In this document: positions 22,780 to 33,879 of the stretch, piece after piece
How positions within the stretch are numbered: position 1 is the first letter of the stretch
How the letters are laid out: each line of letters begins with the position of its first letter
Assembly: GCA_006386115.1 (NCBI GenBank)
Contig: VFIW01000024.1
Coordinates: forward strand, 457,937 to 521,936
Source of the DNA: Globisporangium splendens
Lineage: Eukaryota > Oomycota > Peronosporomycetes > Pythiales > Pythiaceae
Reading direction: 5' to 3'
Length of the DNA: 64,000 bases
Notes under the pieces: model-generated
Told to the model about the DNA's origin: nothing
Databases searched by the model: none
Seen by the model: the letters and a program-made list of their open reading frames with translations, nothing else
Made by a program: the position numbers and the translations under genes

Positions 22780-23560
22780 TTATTCGTCGTCGTCGTCATG
22801 GAGCTATGGCATGAGACAGACACAGCAAGATCGTGTGCAGTGAGCAGCATGCAAACCAGTCGTGTATCATGCGCCATGCGTGATGGTATGCGTGTCAGAG
22901 AATGAAGCTTCGTGTGGGGTACGTACTGCATGGGCGACTTGGATCCATTGCTGCAGAGTAGTTGGTAGATGCGCGTTCTCGTCCGTGTTGTTGTTGGGGA
23001 CATCCCTGCCACATATACATAGAGATTATCAGTTCATGACTTGCCAGCATGCGCAACTTCCGTCGTGCTTTGCACTATTATACGCAAGCAACAACACACC
23101 AACGTACCAGTATGTGAGTTCATCAAAGTGATGGTCGACTTCCCACATCTTGCCTTCATCATCGGGGTGCGTCATGCCGCTATCTTCTAACACCAGACCT
23201 GCCAAACCATCACCGCCACAATGAGTTAGCCACACATGCACCACCAACAAATCCATGGCAACCACCAGCACCTTCATAGCGCTGACCTTGATACCCTAAC
23301 GGGCGCAACGTGAGCTTCTCGCCCTGCAGCTGAATGCCCCGGAACTCGGCGCGCCATGCTCGCTGGGGGTTTGCGGCCAATTTCGTCACGTCTTGCACAT
23401 GGTCGGCGGCCGTGAGCGCCTCCGGTCGGAAGTAGTTCTTGACAGGCGCCTTCCCGTCAAAGTGGATGCGGCACGGCAGGCAGTGCACGCTCTCCTCGGG
23501 CGGCGGCAGTGGGCATCGCGTCAGCGCCACGCGCGTCGCGCCAGTGCGTCCGCTCGCCAT
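22780..23560 (-). CDS. RNASEH2C: Ribonuclease H2 subunit C
   Basis: This is the small accessory subunit of the trimeric RNase H2, which removes ribonucleotides from DNA and RNA:DNA hybrids in the nucleus. Four exons on the minus strand (23287-23560, 23108-23198, 22927-23005, 22780-22803) join in frame to 155 residues, a normal length. The signature VHCLPCRIHFDGKAPVKNYF near residue 25 is the RNASEH2C N-terminal motif, followed by EFRGIQLQGEKLTLRPLGYQG, then the strand LTYWDVPNN and the terminal helix LQQWIQVAHA with an acidic tail. The last exon encodes only seven residues plus the stop, so it is easily missed. Intron phases are 1, 2 and 0. Confidence 0.9.
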
Positions 23561-23571
23561 TGCACTTGGAT

Positions 23572-23583
23572 GAACAAATGAGC
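23572..23583 (-). promoter_or_regulatory. Initiator-like element upstream of RNASEH2C
   Basis: On the minus strand this reads GCTCATTTGTTC, matching the start of the oomycete initiator GCTCATTYYN. It lies only 12-23 bp before the start codon, and the flanking-promoter half is poor. Confidence 0.35.
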
Positions 23584-23791
23584 CAAGCAGGTGAAAAATT
23601 GCTGGAAAATGGCGCCAAAACAACCATCTCCTCTGTGAACGCATAAACAGAGAAGATGCCTGTCTACATGAATAATACACCTAACAGATCCCAAGCTCAC
23701 CTCAGCCGAACCTTTAGATAAGGATGCAAATGGAGTATCCACAGATATTTCAATTATAGAGGTTATTGTGAATCACGAGAGAGTTGGGCGA

Positions 23792-24880
23792 ATGGATTCC
23801 AACCTCAGCCAAATCCAATCCTCCACAGCAAGCATGACATCGGTATGTTCGCCTGCGCTCGGGTTTGTTGTTCTGCTTTTCGATCAGCACCCGTAGTTCT
23901 GTGTATGACTGCGCGCTTATGGTGCTGATTGCGCTCTCTTTCTGTGGTTTCGTGTTTGTGCGCAGAACGAGCTCAAGTACAAGAAACGCGACGACGCGAG
24001 TGCTCGCCTCGGCGAGAAAATGCTGCAAGTAGGACGCAAAGCACTGCTTGTCCTTGCCTGCGCATTGTTCAGTTGCTTAATGAATATTGCTTTGCGCTTG
24101 TGTGTGTGTAGGGATGGACACTGCTTGGTCTCACGTGCCCAAACGACGGGTGCTTGACGCCGTTTGTGCGCAACAAGCACGGCCAAATGTACTGCGTCAA
24201 TTGCGAAATGTTCGCCGTGACGGAAGAAGACGCCAAGAAAGAGCGCAAGCAAAAGGAACAAGATGAACAGCAGCTCGCGGTGCACTTGCAGGAGGAAAGA
24301 GAGCGCGAGCAGCGCATCGCGCAGCGCTTTCGCGAGGAAGAACAGCGCCGCGCTGCAGCGCAACAGCAGAAAGAGTACGAACAGCAGCAGGCTCGCGCTG
24401 CTTCTGCTGCTACTTCAGCTGTGATAACGTCAGGTACGTGAACGCGCGTGTGGTGACTATTGGTTACGCACGGGACGGGGATCTAACAGCTCATCTTTAT
24501 TTAATGTGGACTGTTCAGGAAAACGCAAGGGCACCTCTGTGCCACTGGATGATGGCGTCACGTCTCCAGATGACGACCGCGTGAAGGCGCTCCGCCACCA
24601 AACACTCGCCGCTTTGTATCAGGTAGAGCACCCGTGGTTCTTCCACTCTTGATCTAATTACTTCTGTTTATCTATCTCCATGATTGTATATGTAATTAAT
24701 GCGTCGTGCCATTGGCCACCATTGTTTCTTTTCTTTGTGTCACATTATCTTACTTCGTAGAAAATGGAAGACCTCACCAACTCCCTTAGTGTCCAGGACC
24801 ACAGCGAACGCATGCTCACAGTCGCGAAAACCATCCGCGAGCTCGCAGAAGCCATCCAGACGCTCTCCTCCACGCCGTAG
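23792..24880 (+). CDS. Zinc-ribbon protein of the ZNRD2/SSSCA1 (Sjogren autoantigen p27) family
   Basis: Five exons (23792-23842, 23966-24028, 24112-24433, 24519-24622, 24761-24880) join in frame to 219 residues. The core reads LGEKMLQGWTLLGLTCPNDGC and then HGQMYCVNCE, the conserved zinc-ribbon region of the family with paired cysteines. It is followed by a long charged helix rich in Glu, Gln and Arg and a C-terminal helix (VKALRHQTLAALYQ, LTVAKTIRELAEAIQTL). In animals this protein is linked to mitosis and tankyrase binding; its role in protists is not established. The start ATG at 23792 gives a 17-residue first exon before a good GTATGT donor. The gene is divergent from RNASEH2C, 231 bp away. 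Confidence 0.87.
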
Positions 24881-25033
24881 ACGCCCGTATTACCGTCTAA
24901 CATGAAGAAAAAAGAGTGCTTACGTGCAGAATCCTCCTTTTTTAGACGTTGCCGAGGCTGGTGTTTCGATTAAACAGCTTTGTCGACGTTTTGATCATAG
25001 CTGAAAGATATCTCTGCCGTTCGTCGGCCCAAT

Positions 25034-27182
25034 CTATAGTTCGGTCACTTCTCGGCGCGTCTCGAGGTTGGCGTTGTCGTCGTCTTCCGTTAGCAGCCCG
25101 TAGTGCTCTTCCGGGAGCACTTTCGTGATGCTGTCGTCCGTTGTGTGCTTTGTTTCTGGCGCGTACGCGTGCGTGAACATTAACGACATTAAAGCCACGC
25201 CACTACACATGGATATAAGCATGCGCGACATCGTCAGACCACTGCTCATGTGCACAACTTCAAGAGGAAAGACCAAGATGGATATACCTTAGAATCAGGT
25301 ACAATTTCGCAATGCCGTTTTTCTCAGGCGTGGGGCCACGCCCAAGGAACGAGATCGCGGAAAGCGTAAACACCGCGACGACAATGTTGCAGATATAACT
25401 GATACCCATAAAGAACGAAAACGCGCGCGAACGGATATGCACAGGCGTCATATCGGCCAAGATCACCCTGTTGGCGTACAATCACGCATAACACGCAGTA
25501 AGTAAACAGGACCATCATGAGCCATATAGAGCTGCCGCTCGGAACGTACCAGACAACGGCACCCAAGCCTACCGCAAACCCGGCGACAAAGAGCAGCACG
25601 GCAATGACTGCAATGATCCCTTGGGCGTGAACATTGTTGTTCAGACACAGCAAACTCGTGCTCAGTATCAGGAGTGCGAGGATCATCGTGATGGTACCGA
25701 ACGTGAGCAGCGGACGGCGTCCGTAGGAGTCCACAAACGAGATCGACACGATCGTGACGCCGACATTCGTGAACCCGACGACCGCCGTCGCCAGGAATGG
25801 GTTCGAAATGCCTGCAAAATGGAAGATCTTGGCCGAATAGAGCATCACTGTGTTGATGCCCGTCATGCTGCTCGTTGCATGTTCAACACAAATACACAAA
25901 CGAATTAGAAAACCTGCAAACCAAAATGAAAAATGCAATATGCTAAAATAGCAACACGTACGCTTGGAAGAAGACCAAGAACGTTCCAACGACCACCACT
26001 TTCTTGTGCGTCCACAGATCGGCCCAGGACACGTCCTTATCGTGGCGTCGGTGCTCCATCGCAGTCGAAATCTGTCGCAATTCCGCATCGATGCCGGCGC
26101 GATCGTGCTTGTTGCGCAAAAACACGAGCGCTGCTTTGCTCTGCAAGCATTTCACCATTGTACCCATATACATTACCAATTAGAACCTCATGTAGTGAAA
26201 TTCTGCTGCACTTGGATCCTCTGACCTCCTCTCGCCCCTTGTTTTTCATCAACCACCACGGACTCTCTGGGATCACTTTCGTCGTAGCGCATTGCAGGAC
26301 GGCGGGCACCGCCACAAACGCATTCAAATACTGCATACCGACACACACGAACATGACATGCATTAGTACATGCGATCCAGGTAGCCCACAGCGACAAGAC
26401 AACGTGAAATGAGCTTGTCGTACTCTCCATCCGGATGGCACTTCGGTGATCAAAAAGTACCCCAAGATGCCCGTCGCGAGCATGCCAACCGTCAGCGACA
26501 GCTGATGGTACGACGTGATCTGCCCGCGGATCTGCGCGGGAGAGATCTCGTTCAACAAGATCGGCACAGTGTTTGTCACAATCCCAGAGCCAATGCTATA
26601 CGTAAAGAAAGATACACAAACAAATAGCATGCAGCAGTCAGTGTCGCCATCATGGCTTCAAGTTTGTATGATGCAAATTACGTACCCGATACAGAACCGG
26701 CCGAGAAAGATTGCTTTCTTGGTGGTCGCTAGCGCACACACAATGCCACCGACAATGTAAAACACATTGTTCGCCAAGATCGTCTTCTTCTGGCCGATGC
26801 GTTCGCCAATGCCACCGGTCACTACCGCCGACACAAGCGCACCGACGACCACAAGCGCCGTCGCGGTTTCCTGCTCCGAGGTCGAGAGGTTGATGTCGAT
26901 CAACAGCGAACCGACAGCATCGGGGACAATGCACACGTTGAGCACGGCCGCGCCGTACCCCCAGAGGAACGACGAGAGCGAGATGAGGATCGCGGCGAGT
27001 TGAAGTCGGCCATGGGAGCCGTCGCGCGTGTTACGCGATGGGGCGACCTTCGCGTTGCTGCTGCTGCTGCTGGGGCCCACAGGCACGACGCTGGCGTCAC
27101 GCAGCCACGAATGCTGCTGGGGGTCGTCCGCTGGCAGCAGCCGCTCGGTCATCATGTCACGCGCCGCCGCCGCCGAGTCCAT
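25034..27182 (-). CDS. Sugar porter (MFS, SLC2/GLUT-like)
   Basis: This seven-exon gene encodes a 540-residue transporter with 12 predicted helices, probably importing hexoses. Minus-strand exons are 26686-27182, 26424-26595, 26226-26330, 25962-26140, 25550-25870, 25288-25467 and 25034-25202; all joins keep frame. Family signatures are the loop 2-3 motif GGIGERIGQKKT, RFCIGYGIGSGIVTNTVPILLNEI split by intron 1, PESPWWLMKNKGREE after helix 6, FQASMTGINTVMLYS in helix 7, DSYGRRPLL in loop 8-9 and WVILADMTPVHIRSRAF after helix 10. The canonical PESPRWL motif has Trp in place of Arg. The 70-residue N-terminal tail is Ser-rich and the last exon encodes helix 12 plus an acidic tail. Confidence 0.92.
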
Positions 27183-29272
27183 ATCTTTCCTTGTTGCCGT
27201 TGAATTTAACCACTCACAGAGAAAGAATTCGGACTTACACGAAGTCGAAGAACAGCGAATACAGGGATCATCCCTCTAAATGCGATATACGTTGCCCACA
27301 CTATTTTATCTGATCAGCACTGATTTCGAGTGGCTGACATAAGTTGGGCAGCGCTCGTTGTGTCGCCATCGCCAATTGGTCAGATGCTGGACTTTTGAAA
27401 CATGGATGCACAAAGATACGCAGCGATTGGCTGGCTCTGGGTTTTCGATCCTGGACGTTCGCGCCTGGCTGTTTTCTGGCCACCCCACCATGTGCCTTTC
27501 ACTTATCTCAGGACAGTCTGACCTCCTTCAGCCGAACAGCATTACTCGAATACCCTTCTTAATGCGATCGAGTTTGACATTGTCTATTTAAGAAGGAGTT
27601 GGTTGTTTGGTTATGCAGAGGATGGTTGTACCTTTAAGATGTTATAATGCGGTACCTTCAATCAGTTCAATACCTTTGCTATTTGATGTGTTCGGCATTT
27701 CGGCTGAGGGAGGTCATACTGTACTGTAGTTCTCCAAGATCGGCAGCGAGTGTGGACTTGATTTACATCTCAGCCGCGTGGCTTTGCGCACGCCGTCGGC
27801 GACAATTAGCGAATCTGTACGAGTCAATTGCACATTCGTGCAGTCTGGCAATGGAGAACGGCGACGCCTCCCGCAGATAGGTCGTCCAAGTTTACTGGGA
27901 GCAGTAAACGCCACGATGGGGTTCTGTTTCGCGTTGATGGGTAAAGTGCATACACGACGAGAGCGCAGACGGCGACTGGTCATCGCACTGTTCCATTTGC
28001 AATGTTACACGTATACAGAAGGACATTGTACGATGGGACATGTTTTTGCGGCATGTATCGTTCCGAATAAACTGATGTGGGCCAGTGGAATCCAGCTAAA
28101 ATTGAGGCTCGTGATGGAAGGTTGACAAAACAGAAAAGATAGTGGAAAGAAAGAAAGATTTTTCTTTTGCTTCTCTCTTGCTGGTCTCGACAGACTGCCG
28201 TATATTCCACAGAGGCGATCGAATGGTACTGATGCGCATTTGCTTTTTTTTTCTTCCACACTTTTTCTAACTGGCAAAACTCTGACCGCGAGAGATCAGA
28301 TAAGAAGCAACCCATGACGATTGTTCAGTGCCAGCATGGATGGCGGAGAAAGACGGAGGAGAGCAATCTTGCTTCCTCCATTTCCCCCTTGCTCTTTGGT
28401 CTTTCTACATTTTCACTCTGTTGAAACTCCTCTTCGCCTACCAACCAACCACTTGATCCATTCTCGAACACGAGCTCTCTGCTTGATTTTCCAAGCAGCC
28501 TTGGCTCAAGCATTTCAGTATGCGTTTTGTGATTTTTTTAACAGGTATATTTAGTGCTCACGCGTTATTGTTCCGAGGAGCAACTGAAGCCGATTTACTG
28601 GTGGTGATCATGAAAACTCAAAGGTTTCTAGTTGAATGAAGCCTCGGTTTTGCACTCGGTTCTGCGCCTTCGAGGCGACGAATTACAGGTGTTTTGCTTC
28701 CAAAATGCGAGTGTTGCTCCTTAGATTCGCTCGCTGTCTGCTTGTCTTGAAGACAATGTCTTCACAGTCTTCAGAGTCTGGAAACGACCGAAAGAAGGAA
28801 GGGTGGAGTAGGGTTCGGGATTGTGGGCCGTTGTGGATCCATTTTTATGAAGCCCCTTCGCCCTGTCGCTCCAACCATTCTTTTGCATGCAAAAGTGCTG
28901 TTGTCGAGCCTCGTTGAAGCGCGCTGTTTAAATTTCCAGTTCCAACACTTGCGTACCCCTTGCCCTTATACAATTTCTCCCTCCTTTTCCGCCAATCATG
29001 TCGCTGCATTGCCGTTTTGGGTGGTCATCGTGGAGGAAACGCTCTAGCGTACCCCTTTTCGCTACCTTGTGATCCCCTAGCCCCCTGTTCCGACACATTG
29101 CGCTCCCGTCCCTGTCTCCTGGACCGCCGCTCTCGCTCGTGGGCTCCGCGTCTTTGGGCTTGCAGGCGTGGGGGAGAACGCGAAAAGCGCGCAAGAGAAA
29201 AGAACAACCGCATTTGAGAGCCGACGCCAGCCGCACGAGCGCGTCCGCCGCAAGACAAGTTGGCCACTAACA
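27183..29272. other. Long divergent intergenic region between sugar porter and zinc-finger genes
   Basis: At 2.1 kb this is the longest gap in the first 42 kb. It lies between two divergent start codons. Open frames are short and unconserved. Pyrimidine-rich patches occur near 28,360-28,450 and 28,960-29,120, as often seen in front of oomycete genes. No transposon ends or RNA genes are recognised. Confidence 0.5.
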
Positions 29273-30571
29273 ATGTGCCGACCCATTGAATCGAGAGATT
29301 CTCTGGGGGCCATGGGCCCAGCAGCCGCTGCGCTGTTTGCTGGGTACCAACCTTCAGGGAATAAGCAATCCAACATGATGAACGCGTCGAACCCGAAAGG
29401 ACTCATGGTGCGTGGTGGAGCCGCTTCGAACTTCCCACCATGGTCACCGTCGATGGCTGCCGGCTCCCCGTCACTGGCGGCGTTCAGCAACCCGGACAGC
29501 ATGAGCATGCTATCGATGGCAGCGCCGCCACCTGCGCTGCCGTTCGTGTCGTTTCCAAAGAACCTGCCTGCTATGCCGTCGATGCCGTGGATGACCGCGC
29601 CATCGTCGTCGACCACCAACGCGACGTCTGACGTCATGTTCAACCTTAACGACGAACAGTTCGAAGACAACAAGCAAGAGGAAGAAGATTTTGAAGCCGC
29701 GGAACTGGAAGAGTTGCTGGACTTTACGATGCCCGACGACTTGGTGAGTGCGGAAAAGGACAAGGAAGACTTGGTGAACTTGGATGATGGCTTTGATGGA
29801 ACCGAAATGTCGATTTTGTACAGCTTCTTGGTGGATGCACCAGAGGAGAAAATTTCGGCGAAGAAGGCGTTGGAGTTGGAAGATGACGGAATCTTGAACT
29901 TGAACATGTTGACTGGTTCGCCGATCGAGTCGTTGATGGAATCGTTGGATGAAGACTTCACCGACGAGGAACTCAAGATGACCCCTCCAGTGTCCCGTCC
30001 GGATGGCCACGTGATGAAGATCAAGCCATCGGGTGAAGTGAAGAGCCGTCGCCTGTGCCGCAGCGAAGGGTGCTACAAGCGCTCCCGCTCGAACGGTATG
30101 TGCATCTCCCACGGAGGCGGTCGCCGTTGCGCCATTGAAGGATGTGACAAGAGTAGTCAAGGCGGCAACCTGTGCATCCGTCACGGTGGTGGCAAGCGAT
30201 GCAGCCACGACGGGTGTGACAAGGCTGCGCAGTCGAACTTTTTGTGCAAGGCCCACGGTGGTGGTCCACGTTGTCAAGTGGAAGGCTGCCACCGCAGCTC
30301 CCAAGGCGGTGGTTACTGCCGTTCCCACGGTGGTGGCAAGCGCTGCATGTTTGACGGCTGCGACAAGGGTACCCAGCGTGGTGACTACTGTGCTCTCCAC
30401 GGTGGTTCGCGCTTGTGCGAAGTCGCCGGTTGCATGCGCAACGACCGCGGTGGTGGCTTGTGTGCTACCCACGGTGGTGGTAAGCGCTGCACCATGGGGA
30501 ACTGTGGCAAGCCTTGCCGTCGCAAGGGTCTGTGCTCGGCGCACTTGCGCCAAGCTGAAGCCAACAAGTAA
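29273..30571 (+). CDS. WRKY19-like zinc-finger repeat protein (seven tandem repeats)
   Basis: This intronless gene encodes 432 residues. Residues 261-432 are seven tandem 24-residue repeats of the form RC-x4-GC-x9-C-x2-HGGG, so each repeat presents C-x4-C-x9-C-x2-H; the last diverges after the histidine. This matches the WRKY19-like zinc-finger family, which is abundant in oomycetes and occurs in plants; the function is not established, though nuclear and possibly nucleic-acid-binding roles are assumed. The N-terminal half contains Met/Pro/Ser-rich low complexity (about 40-115) and a long acidic section (about 120-245) that could act as an activation domain. The start is the first ATG of the frame (MCRPIESRD). 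The 72-bp repeats are visible at DNA level from 30,053. Confidence 0.85.
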   Translation: MCRPIESRDSLGAMGPAAAALFAGYQPSGNKQSNMMNASNPKGLMVRGGAASNFPPWSPSMAAGSPSLAAFSNPDSMSMLSMAAPPPALPFVSFPKNLPAMPSMPWMTAPSSSTTNATSDVMFNLNDEQFEDNKQEEEDFEAAELEELLDFTMPDDLVSAEKDKEDLVNLDDGFDGTEMSILYSFLVDAPEEKISAKKALELEDDGILNLNMLTGSPIESLMESLDEDFTDEELKMTPPVSRPDGHVMKIKPSGEVKSRRLCRSEGCYKRSRSNGMCISHGGGRRCAIEGCDKSSQGGNLCIRHGGGKRCSHDGCDKAAQSNFLCKAHGGGPRCQVEGCHRSSQGGGYCRSHGGGKRCMFDGCDKGTQRGDYCALHGGSRLCEVAGCMRNDRGGGLCATHGGGKRCTMGNCGKPCRRKGLCSAHLRQAEANK

Positions 30572-31595
30572 CTCCAGTGTTTATTCAAGCGGCAGTCATG
30601 TCTTTTGAGCGAACCAAGCCGGAGAGAACGAGAGAGTGAGAGAGAGAGAGGAGGGTGCATGAATGAGTGAAGGAACGACGCGTCGACGTGGCTGTTCAAG
30701 TCGGTGGCATCGGCAATTGGTATCTTTTTTCGTGGGTAGGTCGTTGGAAACTACTACGCAATTTCGAGAGAAGCGCCGGCAAATCGGGGATCAACCGGGG
30801 TGACGGCGTGTGGAAGAAGAATATTCGGTTCTTTTGCTACATGCTCTTCTGTTGTGTTTGCCTTTCGAGGGACCGAGTGGAGATTGAGCTTTTCAGTCTT
30901 TAAGCCCACGTGAAAAGATGCTTCTCCTGCATATTCTTCCAGGTGAATCAGTAGTTTTTTATTTTATTTTTTGCAAGGAAACCTGCGGAAAAAAGGAAGC
31001 CGAGCCAAGGAAGCAGCAACGTGGAACACAAGTGTGGATGGCCGCAGCCAGCAGTTTTGCAGCAATACAGATGGAAGACCCGCCGATGTTGTGTGTTACT
31101 TTGCGTCCGCCTGGTTCATTTGCTTCGTTTTGTGGTCTTCTGCGTCGACTCTTGCTCAAGCGCGCGCGTGGCTGGCTGTGTGCTGTGGCCGTCGTGAACC
31201 CTTTACTATTTTGTTGGCTCTGCCTACTTTGTTTGTTTGCGAAAAATGCGTTTTGAATTACTTGGTTTACGATTTGTGAGTTTACGGAGAGCCAATGCCA
31301 TGTGACTTCATCTTGTGTCGTGTGTCGTCGTCTTCTGCATTGCGCTTCGCATTTTCCATTTTCCATTTTCACATTTTCGCATGAGGCTGGTGCGAATATG
31401 AACAGCTCGGTGAAAATTGGCAATCGCTTGACACACAAAAGTACCCTAATGCAGGTCAGAGGTCCCTAAATATATGTTTCTCCTTAAACAGGAACGCAGA
31501 AGTAGTGTTGCCCACGTAAGTTTGGACCATAATTAAGGTTTTGCCTTTGGATTTTGGCTGTTTGGGCCAAGTAGAACCGAGGGACGCAGGCAGCA
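30572..31595. other. Intergenic region with a short GA microsatellite
   Basis: This 1.0-kb gap follows the zinc-finger gene and precedes CCDC12. It contains a GA-rich microsatellite at about 30,627-30,655. Open frames are short and unconserved; nothing else is recognised. Confidence 0.5.
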
Positions 31596-32146
31596 ATGGG
31601 TGCTATGGACGACGAGATGCCGCGCGCCAAGCGTCTGAAGATGCTGCGCGAGGCGAAGGAGCGCAAGGAGCGTCTGGAGAGAGGAGAGGTGGTGGAGGAG
31701 ATCGATTCGGGCGCGGAGAAGGCGGCCATCGAGAAAGAGCAACGAGAGGAAAAAGAGGAGAGCGCAAGCGATGAAGAAGAGGACAAGAGTGCCGCCACGA
31801 CAGGAGCTGTTACGGAGCACCAAGACCAGCAACCACAGGACAAAGAAGAGGATGACGACGGATTGCTGAATCTGGCACCCAAGCGAGCAAATTGGGACAT
31901 CGAACGCGACATTGCGCCGATGCTCAAGAAGTTGGAAAAACGCACGCAGTACAGCATCGTCGAGATTCTGCGTAAGTGGCTGCCGCTAGTGCCGTTAGTC
32001 GATCAATCTCTATGAACTGTGACCTCATCGCATATTTTTGATATATTGCTACAGGAGAAAAACTCGCTGCCGAGCAGCAGGAAAACGATGAAGAGGACGA
32101 CGACGATGAGGACGAAGAAGAAGAAGAGGGCAATGAAGAAGCATAG
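31596..32146 (+). CDS. CCDC12/cwf18-like pre-mRNA splicing factor
   Basis: Two exons (31596-31971 and 32055-32146) join through a phase 1 intron to 155 residues, close to the family length. The N-terminus (AKRLKMLREAKERKERLERGE) and the core LAPKRANWDIERDIAPMLKKLEKRTQ are the defining motifs of CCDC12, known as cwf18 in fission yeast, a component of activated spliceosomes. The middle (about residues 45-90) is acidic low complexity, and the C-terminus is an almost pure Glu/Asp tail encoded by exon 2. The protein is probably nuclear. The ATG at 31596 is followed by a second ATG three codons later; either could serve. Confidence 0.9.
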
Positions 32147-32343
32147 ACAGAATGAAAGCTATTGTGGCCATCGAGAAGCATGCACTGCGTCCACGAATAT
32201 ATCGTATAGAATATAGGTTTTATATATCTTTCCTTCTGTTTGTATGAGCGCGTGGCTCTTTTTGCTGCATTTGCGTCTCTTTCTAGGTATCATGTATCCC
32301 TTACCGTCAGTAAAGCTCCGAAGCCAATTCTTTATCCTCAAAG

Positions 32344-33606
32344 CTATTTCTTTTCCTTTTTGCCCTTTTTCGCTTTCTTCTTGTCGTCCTTCTTGTCGGA
32401 CTTCCGCTTCTTGTCGTCCTTCTTCTTCTTGTCCTTGCCGCTGCTGCTCTTCTCGTCGTCCTCGTGGAAACTCTTTAGCTTCTTGTACAGCGACTTCACT
32501 TGTTTCGCGAGCGCCTCGGCCTGCGCGGGCTCCTTATCCGCAATCTGCTTGGCTTTGAGCGCTTTATATACGTCACAGATCGCGTCCAACTGCTTCGTGA
32601 CCTCACTGATCTGCTGGCCCTGCGAGAATTTACTTCGCCGAATGTATTCGTGCACGTCAGCTTTCGTAAATGGGATCTCTTCCTCTGCGATGGGGGTTGC
32701 CGCAGAGGACTCTCCGAGCTCCTGGACGACCTGAGAAAGCGCCGCGAGTGCGAGGTACGGCGGGTAGTACGTCAACGGCAGGTCGGTCAACAGCAGGTCG
32801 TTCACGACCACGCACGAGTTCGAGTGCAACTTCTGGAGCGTGTTCAGTGGGAGTTCCTTGCCCTTGGCTTTGGTGAACCCCCGGAAGTCGTCGACAAACC
32901 CCCAGAGCGCACGGAACGGGTGGTACATGATCAGCTGGAACCGCGTGCCCTCCAATAAAATCATCTCATGGCCGATAACGTGCTTGTGGTCCACATGGAG
33001 CTGCTCGGCGATCGTGTCCACCGAGATGTACTGCTCCTCGATCTTGCCGGCGACGTAGATCGCCGTGGGGACAATGAACTTCGGGTGGAATTCCATCACG
33101 CTGTTGGACAAATAGAATCGCTTGTACAGCATCACGGCGCAGCACTTCACCTTGTCTGACGTGCGGAACAGCTGACTACAGCTTTCCTGGACCTTGACTT
33201 CGTAAAACTCGCGCAGCACGCGCTCCTGTTCGATCGTGAGAAGCGCCAATGGTGGCACAAGCTGTGCGTTCTCCTGCGCTTCCTGTGCTTCGGCGGCATC
33301 GAGGTCGGCAATATCACCATAGATATCATCGTTCCAGTCGTTCGCGTCGCGCACAGCGACCGTCGATCTCGGCACCAGCGCCGCAAACGAGCGCGGTTTC
33401 CTCACTGCGACGGCGCGAGAAGTGCTGTTGTTGCTGCCGGCACCGTTTGCATCGCCCGCCGCCGCAGCCTTCGCCGCGAGCATCTGCTGGTGCTCCAGCC
33501 GCAACACGCGACTCGCCTTGAGCTGCCGCAGCCGGTGGATCCGCTGTAGCTCGCTCTCCGTGAAGATCCAGTTGTTGAAATGTGTCGACTTCTGCAGATA
33601 CGCCAT
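32344..33606 (-). CDS. CCNH: Cyclin H (CAK/TFIIH subunit)
   Basis: This intronless gene encodes 420 residues of a cyclin H, the partner of CDK7 and MAT1 in the CDK-activating kinase and TFIIH. The N-terminus (STHFNNWIFTESELQRIHRLR) matches the cyclin H N-terminal helix, and the cyclin box contains AVMLYKRFYLSNSVMEFHPK, YVAGKIEEQYI and LLEGTRFQLIMYHPFRALWGF. A Ser/Ala-rich stretch of about 50 residues follows the first helix, and the last 60 residues are almost pure Lys/Asp/Ser, unlike the shorter tails of animal cyclin H. The start at 33606 (MAYLQKSTH) is the only ATG consistent with the family; the open frame continues upstream without one. Confidence 0.9.
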   Translation of the reverse strand: MAYLQKSTHFNNWIFTESELQRIHRLRQLKASRVLRLEHQQMLAAKAAAAGDANGAGSNNSTSRAVAVRKPRSFAALVPRSTVAVRDANDWNDDIYGDIADLDAAEAQEAQENAQLVPPLALLTIEQERVLREFYEVKVQESCSQLFRTSDKVKCCAVMLYKRFYLSNSVMEFHPKFIVPTAIYVAGKIEEQYISVDTIAEQLHVDHKHVIGHEMILLEGTRFQLIMYHPFRALWGFVDDFRGFTKAKGKELPLNTLQKLHSNSCVVVNDLLLTDLPLTYYPPYLALAALSQVVQELGESSAATPIAEEEIPFTKADVHEYIRRSKFSQGQQISEVTKQLDAICDVYKALKAKQIADKEPAQAEALAKQVKSLYKKLKSFHEDDEKSSSGKDKKKKDDKKRKSDKKDDKKKAKKGKKEKK

Positions 33607-33879
33607 CTTCCCCTGCTCTTCAAGCCCACATATGCATGCCGCCAAAACAAACAAACGGAAGGAAAAGGTGTCCCGAAAATCATTCTATTTATTCGGGACT
33701 GCACACACTTGGAGGCTTCTATTGAAACAGTATCCTGTGCCCCTCCCGAATGTGTGAGCGACATGCATGCATGAGCAGCACTTGAACAAGGTGTTCCGAT
33801 TGAGCAATCAGCCATTCATCTAATCATTCGAGCCGTCATTCCTGCTGCTGCCACACGCGCCTACATATACGCCAGAAAG

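Noticed and set aside
29510..30553. Minus-strand open frame of 347 codons opposite the zinc-finger repeat gene
   Set aside because: Its Ala/Thr/Val-rich translation follows the 72-bp repeat of the sense gene and has no independent support.
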